From positions 124,001-188,000 of the forward strand of contig CAXXIF010000012.1 in NCBI GenBank assembly GCA_963677375.2: 64,000 nt of DNA, given 5' to 3'. Below are positions 58,961 to 64,000 of this stretch, in pieces (positions within the stretch are counted from its first letter, which is position 1; each line of letters begins with the position of its first letter). A model generated the notes under the pieces. The model searched no databases. It was not told where the DNA came from and saw only the letters and a program-made list of their open reading frames with translations. This DNA is from Pseudaeromonas sp963677375. GTDB lineage: Bacteria; Pseudomonadota; Gammaproteobacteria; Enterobacterales; Aeromonadaceae. The position numbers and the translations under genes are program-made.

Positions 58961-60025
58961 TTGTCTCGTATCCCCACCGACAAACCACTATCGGCACTTG
59001 ATGCCATCACGGCGGCGCAAAAGATTGCCTTCGCTCCCGTCCTGTTTCAAACCGCCTGGTGCCTGCGGGAAACCGGATTGTTGAGTTTCCTCGATCAACA
59101 TCCAACCGGAGCCTCTGCGGAAGAGGCGGCAGCAGCCTGCGCCTTGACACCCTACGCCGCCAGCGTACTGCTGGATATGGGAGTCAGTGGGGAGATCGTT
59201 TTGCAACAGCCGGTCGGCTACAGCCTGAGCAAGATCGGTCACTTCTTACTGCATGACCCCATGACACGGGTCAATATGGAGTTCACCCAGCATGTCTGTT
59301 ATCAGGCCATGGGACATCTACTGGAGGCCATTCAACAGGGCAAACCGGCTGGCCTGAAGGTATTCGGGGACTGGCCAACCATCTACCCGGCCCTGAGTCA
59401 GTTGCCCGAGGCCGCCAAAACCAGCTGGTTTGATTTTGACCACTTTTATTCCGATCACGCCTTCGCGGCAGCCCTGCCCCATATCCTCGATCTGCATCCC
59501 GGCCACCTATATGACGTGGGAGGTAACACCGGAAAGTGGGCCCTGATGTGCGCACAAGCAGACCCTCAATTGCAAGTAACTCTGCTGGATCTCCCGCAGC
59601 AGTTGGCCCTGGCCCAAGTCAATATCGAGGCGGCCGGAGTGACCGATCGGGTGCGTGGCTATGCCGTCGATCTGCTACAAGCCCAAACATTACCCGGCGA
59701 AGCCGATATCTGGTGGATGAGTCAATTTCTCGATTGTTTCAGCGAGGCTGAAATCATCAGCATTCTGAGCCTGATCCGCAGCAATATGAAGCCGGATGCC
59801 CGGGTCTGTATTCTCGAGCTGTTTTGGGACCGCCAGGAATTTGAAGCCGCCAGTTTCAGCCTGAACGCGACCTCGCTGTATTTCACCTGTCTGGCCAATG
59901 GCAATAGTCGCTTCTATCACTCCAAAGTCATGAATCGCTGCCTGCGAGCCGCCGGATTCCGTCTTGAAAGCGAGTTTGACAATATAGGCCGCGGCCATAC
60001 CCTGCTGGTTGCCGCTCCCTGCTGA
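58961..60025 (+). CDS. apeB: APE SAM-dependent O-methyltransferase ApeB
   Basis: A 354-residue SAM methyltransferase. It has a winged-helix dimerisation region (about 20-110) and a SAM domain: motif I HLYDVGGNTGKWALM, acidic post-I VTLLDLPQQLALAQV, and motif IV region ADIWWMSQFLDCFSE. In APE clusters this enzyme methylates the aryl head group. The start is a TTG at 58961 with AAGGAG upstream. Its last 109 bp overlap the minus-strand tcdA gene. Confidence 0.88.
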   Translation: MSRIPTDKPLSALDAITAAQKIAFAPVLFQTAWCLRETGLLSFLDQHPTGASAEEAAAACALTPYAASVLLDMGVSGEIVLQQPVGYSLSKIGHFLLHDPMTRVNMEFTQHVCYQAMGHLLEAIQQGKPAGLKVFGDWPTIYPALSQLPEAAKTSWFDFDHFYSDHAFAAALPHILDLHPGHLYDVGGNTGKWALMCAQADPQLQVTLLDLPQQLALAQVNIEAAGVTDRVRGYAVDLLQAQTLPGEADIWWMSQFLDCFSEAEIISILSLIRSNMKPDARVCILELFWDRQEFEAASFSLNATSLYFTCLANGNSRFYHSKVMNRCLRAAGFRLESEFDNIGRGHTLLVAAPC

Positions 60026-60849
60026 ACGGTACTACTCCGCTGGCATAACCGGGCGCGTAGTTGTCGCGCCCCCCGTTCGGCGATCTTCTTCAACACCCGC
60101 GAAACGGCCGCAAAGCCGAAGGTGGCGGTGACCACGGTCGTAGCGCCAAAGCCGGAGGCACAATCCATCTTCAGAGTGCCATCGCTCTGGGCCTTGTTGT
60201 GGCAGACACCGCCTGCGCCATCGGGATAGCGCAACTGTTCGGTGGAAAACACACACTCCACCCCAAACTTGCGTTGCGGATTCTTGCTGAAATTATGCAA
60301 GCGCCGCAGTTCGCCACGCACCTTGGCGGCCAGCGGGTCCATGATGGTCTTGCTCAGATCGGCGATCTGGATCTGGGTCGGGTCCATCTGCCCACCTGCA
60401 CCGCCGGCGACTATGATCGGGATCTTGCGATACTTGCAGAAGGCAATCAGCGAAACCTTGGCCTTCAGGCTGTCGATAGCATCAATGACGTAATCAAAGC
60501 CGCCATGAATGTGTTCGTCCATGTTCTCGGCGGTGACAAAATCATCCACGACGGTCACCTGGCACTCCGGATTAATGGCCCGAATGCGCTCAGCCATCAC
60601 CTCGACCTTGAGCGCGCCCACCGTCTGTTGCAGGGCATGGATCTGGCGGTTGGTATTGGTGATGCAGATATCATCCAGATCAATCAACGTCAGTTGGCCG
60701 ACGCCCGAGCGAGCGAGCGCCTCGGCGGCCCAGGAGCCAACCCCGCCGATACCCACCACACAGACATGAGCGGCTGCAAATTGGTTCAGAGCCTGCTGGC
60801 CATACAGGCGGGCGATACCGCCAAAGCGTTGTTCATATTCCGGGCTCAT
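59917..60849 (-). CDS. tcdA: tRNA threonylcarbamoyladenosine dehydratase TcdA (CsdL), extended C-terminus
   Basis: TcdA makes the cyclic form of t6A in tRNA using ATP. The E1/ThiF-like domain is intact: GIGGVGSWAAEALARSGVGQLTLID (nucleotide loop), NTNRQIHAL, and DAIDSLKAK. ATG 60849 follows GAGGA and is the family opening (RFGGIARLYG). E. coli TcdA ends near the KKMMAKAARQ segment; here about 45 residues are added (RARLCQRSS...RFMTLE) and are read antisense through the apeB 3' end. A six-C run (60069-60074) just where homology ends could be a frameshift site. Confidence 0.9.
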   Translation of the reverse strand: MSPEYEQRFGGIARLYGQQALNQFAAAHVCVVGIGGVGSWAAEALARSGVGQLTLIDLDDICITNTNRQIHALQQTVGALKVEVMAERIRAINPECQVTVVDDFVTAENMDEHIHGGFDYVIDAIDSLKAKVSLIAFCKYRKIPIIVAGGAGGQMDPTQIQIADLSKTIMDPLAAKVRGELRRLHNFSKNPQRKFGVECVFSTEQLRYPDGAGGVCHNKAQSDGTLKMDCASGFGATTVVTATFGFAAVSRVLKKIAERGARQLRARLCQRSSTVQQGAATSRVWPRPILSNSLSRRNPAARRQRFMTLE

Positions 60850-60993
60850 GGCTTCCTCGATTGGCTGGTCTGACGGCTCAGGGGCGGGAGTATAGCAAGT
60901 CAGCGGCGGAACCCAAATCAGGCCCGAGAGAGCCTGAAGCTCGTAGAATGGATTACACTCAAAGCAACCGCCCCTCACTGTGAGGCTGATGGC

Positions 60994-61674
60994 ATGCTCA
61001 AAGGACTACCAGGCATACTCAACTGCACCGAGATGCACTTCATCGCTCAACCGATCCTGCATCGGGATGGCGAGTTGTTCGGTCATGAGCTGTTGCTGCG
61101 CTTCAAGCAATATCCAGACCCCCAAGCCTTGCTGAAGATCGTCAAGCATCTGGATCTGCGGCATGCTCTGGATATGCAGGTTTGCGAAATGGCCACCACC
61201 TTGACTGCCGTCAAGCAAGATGAGGGTTGCTGGCTGCTGAACCTGTATGCCGAATCCTTGCCCAAAGCCGATTTGCAACTGGCGCTGGAAGCTCTGGCCG
61301 AAGTCCTGCAACCGGCCACCTTATGGCTGCATGTACTGGAGCTCGATCAGACTCAGGATATGCCCCATCTGCGCAATGCCATGCGCCGACTCCATGAAGC
61401 CAATATCAACTTTGCCCTCGATGTTGGCGATCTGCAGCATCCCTATAGCCAATTTCTGCCCTTCGATCTGTTGCGCATGAATGTGAACGAGATCCAGCAT
61501 TCGGGTTGGAGCCTGTGGCTGGAGGAGGCAAGAATGCGCGGCATCCCCCTCTTGGCCTATCGGGTGGAGAATGAAGCCCAAGTGCATGCGCTGAGCCAGC
61601 AACGTATCGACTTCCTGCAAGGCTATGCAGTACGGGATGTGATGACCCTGGAGTTACCGCATTACACCATCTAG
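60994..61674 (+). CDS. Degenerate EAL-domain protein, probably catalytically inactive
   Basis: A 226-residue protein with the EAL fold but altered motifs. The EAL box reads HELLLRF, the INL region is LLNLYAES, the DDFG box reads DVGDL, the K-containing VDYIKID box reads FDLLRMNV, and the end FLQGYAV retains the Gln-Gly-Tyr of the fold. Loss of the Asp-Asp and catalytic Lys suggests it cannot hydrolyse cyclic-di-GMP and may act as a binder or protein partner. No GGDEF domain. Start ATG 60994 has GAGG upstream. Confidence 0.8.
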   Translation: MLKGLPGILNCTEMHFIAQPILHRDGELFGHELLLRFKQYPDPQALLKIVKHLDLRHALDMQVCEMATTLTAVKQDEGCWLLNLYAESLPKADLQLALEALAEVLQPATLWLHVLELDQTQDMPHLRNAMRRLHEANINFALDVGDLQHPYSQFLPFDLLRMNVNEIQHSGWSLWLEEARMRGIPLLAYRVENEAQVHALSQQRIDFLQGYAVRDVMTLELPHYTI

Positions 61675-61800
61675 CCACCCCACGGCTGTCGGCGACTGAC
61701 GCCAGGCAATTTACACTGGCAGCCCGCTGGGGCAAAATAGCCGCCCGTAAGCCTTCTCGCCGGTTCGCCGTCGATCCCAGTCAACCGCAAGGACTCCGTC

Positions 61801-62559
61801 ATGAGTGAATTGCTACCCCAGCAAACACCCGCTGTCTCCATCGTCATACCGGCAAAAAATGAAGCGGAAAACATTCGTCCGCTGATCGCCGAAATCCAGG
61901 CTGCCATGGAAGGTCGCTTCACCTATGAACTCATCTACATCGATGATGGCAGTACCGACACCACATGGGACGAGTTACAGGCACTGCGCGCCACGGGGTT
62001 CGAGCAGCTGAAGCTGATCCGTCACCAGCAGAGTGTGGGCCAGAGCCTGGCCATCATGAGCGGTGCCTGGGTGGCACAGGGAGAGTGGCTGGTGGTACTG
62101 GATGCCGACGGCCAGAATGACCCGGCGGATATCCCCGGCATGCTGGATGCTGTACAAGCGGCACACGCGCAACAGGACCAGGTGTGGGGGGTGATCGGTC
62201 ACCGGGTTAATCGTCGTGATGACTGGGTCAAACGTCTCTCCTCCAAGGTCGCCAATGGCTTCCGCGACTGCGTACTCAAGGATGGAATTCCGGATACCGG
62301 TTGTGGTCTCAAGGCGGTTCTGCGTGAGCGGTATCTGCGACTGCCCTCGTTCAATCACATGCATCGCTATATTCCGACCCTGATCCAGGCTCAAGGTGGC
62401 ATCATGCAGGTACATCCCGTCAATCACAGACCCCGAATGGCCGGAACATCCAACTATGGCGTCTGGAACCGGCTCTGGGTGGGTCTGGTTGATGTCCTCG
62501 GTGTCTGGTGGCTGAAACGTCGGGCTAAAGTGGTACAGGTTCGGGACTACATCGCATGA
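61801..62559 (+). CDS. GT2 glycosyltransferase (DPM1/ArnC-like)
   Basis: A 252-residue inverting glycosyltransferase: IVIPAKNEAENIRPLI, IYIDDGSTDTTW and VLDADGQNDPADIP give the nucleotide and DxD metal sites, and the LSSKVANGFRDCVLKDGIPDTGCGLKAV and NHRPRMAGTSNYG elements are typical of DPM1/ArnC/GtrB relatives. It is tail-anchored at most, with an amphipathic C-terminal helix. It probably loads a sugar on undecaprenyl phosphate. Stop overlaps the next gene by 4 bp. Confidence 0.9.
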   Translation: MSELLPQQTPAVSIVIPAKNEAENIRPLIAEIQAAMEGRFTYELIYIDDGSTDTTWDELQALRATGFEQLKLIRHQQSVGQSLAIMSGAWVAQGEWLVVLDADGQNDPADIPGMLDAVQAAHAQQDQVWGVIGHRVNRRDDWVKRLSSKVANGFRDCVLKDGIPDTGCGLKAVLRERYLRLPSFNHMHRYIPTLIQAQGGIMQVHPVNHRPRMAGTSNYGVWNRLWVGLVDVLGVWWLKRRAKVVQVRDYIA

Positions 62560-62891
62560 GCTGGCTTGACCTCCCCATTAGCTGGCTGTTCTGGACCGGA
62601 ATTCATATTACCGGCTGGAAGTTGATCGGTTATACCGGAGCCCTGATGTTCGGCGGCCGCTGGCTGGTGCAATTTGTCGCCTCCAAACGCGCCGGCAAAC
62701 CGGTTATTCCGCGGATGTTCTGGTATATGAGTGTCGTCGGTAGCCTGATGACCCTGAGCTATTTCCTGTTTTCAGCCAAACAGGACTCTGTCGGCGTCTT
62801 GCAGAATCTATTCCCGGCCTTTACCGCCCTGTATAGTCTCTATCTGGATATCAAACACCGCGGCTGGCACCGGGATCTGGCAGGCCATTAA
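62556..62891 (+). CDS. LpxB N-terminal-domain-like small membrane protein (LAB_N)
   Basis: A 111-residue protein of the lipid-A-disaccharide synthase N-terminal domain family: three hydrophobic segments with the YTGALMFGGRWLVQF and PVIPRMFWYMSVVGSLMTLSYFL motifs, and a LYSLYLDI ending. It is usually paired with a GT2 enzyme and an ArnT-like enzyme. Its biochemical role is unknown; it may act as a lipid-carrier accessory protein. Confidence 0.88.
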   Translation: MSWLDLPISWLFWTGIHITGWKLIGYTGALMFGGRWLVQFVASKRAGKPVIPRMFWYMSVVGSLMTLSYFLFSAKQDSVGVLQNLFPAFTALYSLYLDIKHRGWHRDLAGH

Positions 62892-62900
62892 TCCCTGCCG

Positions 62901-62920
62901 TGCCGGCTGCCATGCCGGCA
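62901..62920. other. Hairpin before the ArnT-like gene
   Basis: TGCCGGC-TGCCAT-GCCGGCA has 7-bp perfect arms, in the 64-bp gap between the LAB_N and ArnT-like genes. No T tract, so likely an mRNA structure. Confidence 0.4.
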
Positions 62921-62955
62921 TCCCTTGCCATCGCTGGCCTCTCAAGGATTCCGCT

Positions 62956-64000
62956 ATGTTGACCGATCATCGCACCCTGCACGGGCCCGACTCCGAACGC
63001 CTGGCCTTCTGGCTGTTGCTGTTGTTGGGTCTGGTCATTCTCGGCGCTGGCATAGGGTTACGCGACCCCTGGCCCGCCGACGAACCCCGTTTCGCACTCG
63101 TTGCCAAACAGATGGTTGAATCCGGGCAATGGCTGTTCCCGTTCCGCGGCGGCGAAATCTACCCGGATAAACCGCCGATGTTCATGTGGGCCATAGCCCT
63201 GTTCTATCAGCTGACCGGCTCGATGCGCGTCGCCTTCCTGCTGCCCAACCTGCTGGCGGGTCTGGGCTGTCTGGCGCTGGTGTTCGACATCGCCCGTCGG
63301 GTGTGGAATCCGCAGATCGCCTTTCGTGCCGGCCTGTTGCTGCTGTTCACCGTCCAGTTCACCGTCCAGGCCAAGGCGGCGCAGATCGATGCGCTGGTGA
63401 CCTTCTACATCACCCTAGGGCTCTATGGTTTTCTGCGCTTCTTGCTGTGTGGCGGCGAGTGGCGCTGGTACTACCTGGGCTGGTTTGCGGCGGGTCTGGG
63501 CATCATCACCAAGGGGGTGGGTATCATAGCTGCTCTGGTGCTGATCCCTGCCCTCTGGACCCACAGAGCCGAGATCCGGGCCGCCAACAAGCGCGCCTGG
63601 CTCAAGGCACTGGCCGGTCCACTGGCCATGTTGACAGCCATAGCGCTGTGGCTGATCCCCATGGTGTTGGCCGTCGCCTCCAGCCATGAGGCGACCTTCG
63701 AAGCCTACCGCAACAATATTCTGTTCCGGCAGACGGTGACCCGGTATGCCAATGCCTGGCACCACGTCAAACCCTTCTGGTTCTATCTGACCAGCGTCAT
63801 TCCGCCCTTCTGGCTGCCGCTCTCCCTGCTGCTGCCCTGGCTCATCTGGCAAAGCCGGAAGGCATTTCAGCAGGGGGATCGCGCCGTGATCCTGCTGGTT
63901 GGCTACCTGGTAATGATGCTCTGTTTCTTCTCGTTTTCACCGGGCAAACGCGGGGTTTACATCACCCCAGGCACCCCGGCGCTGGCTCTGTTGGCCGCCC
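62956..64000 (+). CDS. ArnT-like GT39/PMT-family glycosyltransferase, partial
   Basis: Reads open from ATG 62956 (AAGGA upstream) through the window end, so 348 codons are seen and the C-terminus is missing. It has many membrane helices and the GT39 first-loop motif ADEPRFALVAKQMVESG plus PDKPPMFMWAIALFY. ArnT moves 4-amino-4-deoxy-arabinose from undecaprenyl phosphate to lipid A; this member may use a different sugar, since no arnA/arnB genes are seen. It is the last gene of the GT2-LAB_N-ArnT unit. Confidence 0.9.
   Translation, partial: MLTDHRTLHGPDSERLAFWLLLLLGLVILGAGIGLRDPWPADEPRFALVAKQMVESGQWLFPFRGGEIYPDKPPMFMWAIALFYQLTGSMRVAFLLPNLLAGLGCLALVFDIARRVWNPQIAFRAGLLLLFTVQFTVQAKAAQIDALVTFYITLGLYGFLRFLLCGGEWRWYYLGWFAAGLGIITKGVGIIAALVLIPALWTHRAEIRAANKRAWLKALAGPLAMLTAIALWLIPMVLAVASSHEATFEAYRNNILFRQTVTRYANAWHHVKPFWFYLTSVIPPFWLPLSLLLPWLIWQSRKAFQQGDRAVILLVGYLVMMLCFFSFSPGKRGVYITPGTPALALLAA

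Noticed and set aside
1..64000. Prophage, insertion sequence, CRISPR array, tRNA or rRNA genes
   Set aside because: None seen: no transposase, integrase or phage genes, no regularly spaced repeats and no tRNA-like cloverleaf was recognised.

Overview
The window is chromosomal DNA of a gammaproteobacterium. Gene content and order resemble the E. coli 86-87 min region (dtd, yihY, typA, glnA-glnL-glnG, Spot 42, engB, yihI, hemN, polA), but with insertions and rearrangements. The SlyB, DUF3334, DUF1418 and DUF4124 neighbours, the Asp-type HemB and the lipoprotein amylase suggest Aeromonadales or a close relative; this is an inference from content and no rRNA is present to settle it. There is no prophage, insertion sequence, tRNA, rRNA or CRISPR array that I can see.

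Layout. 1-8.4 kb: pssA, recG, an AsmA-family protein, then dtd, a LacI-type regulator and yihY on the minus strand. 8.5-15.3 kb: typA divergent from the nitrogen-control block glnA, a DUF4124 protein, glnL and glnG, with a sigma-54 promoter and NtrC-like half sites before glnA. 15.4-26.5 kb: add, slyB, ald, the Spot 42 RNA, a second candidate small RNA, engB, a DUF3334 protein, a DUF1418 protein, yihI, hemN and polA. The region upstream of polA carries DnaA boxes and a dense GATC cluster. 27-31 kb: yhhQ, a pqiA-like gene and a TPR protein. 30.4-37.8 kb: a tightly packed housekeeping run, ubiE-ubiJ-ubiB and tatA-tatB-tatC-tatD-hemB, ending in a LacI regulator. 37.8-42.7 kb: a GH13 amylase lipoprotein gene broken by two single-base frameshifts, two matching palindromes upstream of it, and eptA.

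42.8-60.0 kb is the main accessory region: a complete aryl polyene (APE) pigment cluster. Sixteen minus-strand genes, from a chain-length-factor gene (apeC) to a ketosynthase (apeR), mostly overlap by a few bases. They include an embedded aromatic amino acid ammonia-lyase. A lipoprotein gene and a methyltransferase gene are transcribed divergently from an AT-rich intergenic region. The expected pathway is: ammonia-lyase makes an aryl acid, ApeH loads it on ApeE/ApeF carriers, ApeO/ApeC and ApeR extend it, ApeQ and ApeI/ApeP reduce and dehydrate it, ApeB methylates, ApeD/ApeJ transfer it to lipid or sugar, and ApeL/ApeM/ApeN carry it to the outer membrane. The family is known; its particular arrangement here is described below.

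60-64 kb: tcdA (with an unusual C-terminus running antisense into apeB), a degenerate EAL-domain protein, and a three-gene envelope glycosylation unit (GT2 transferase, LpxB-N-like membrane protein, ArnT-like transferase) cut off by the window end.
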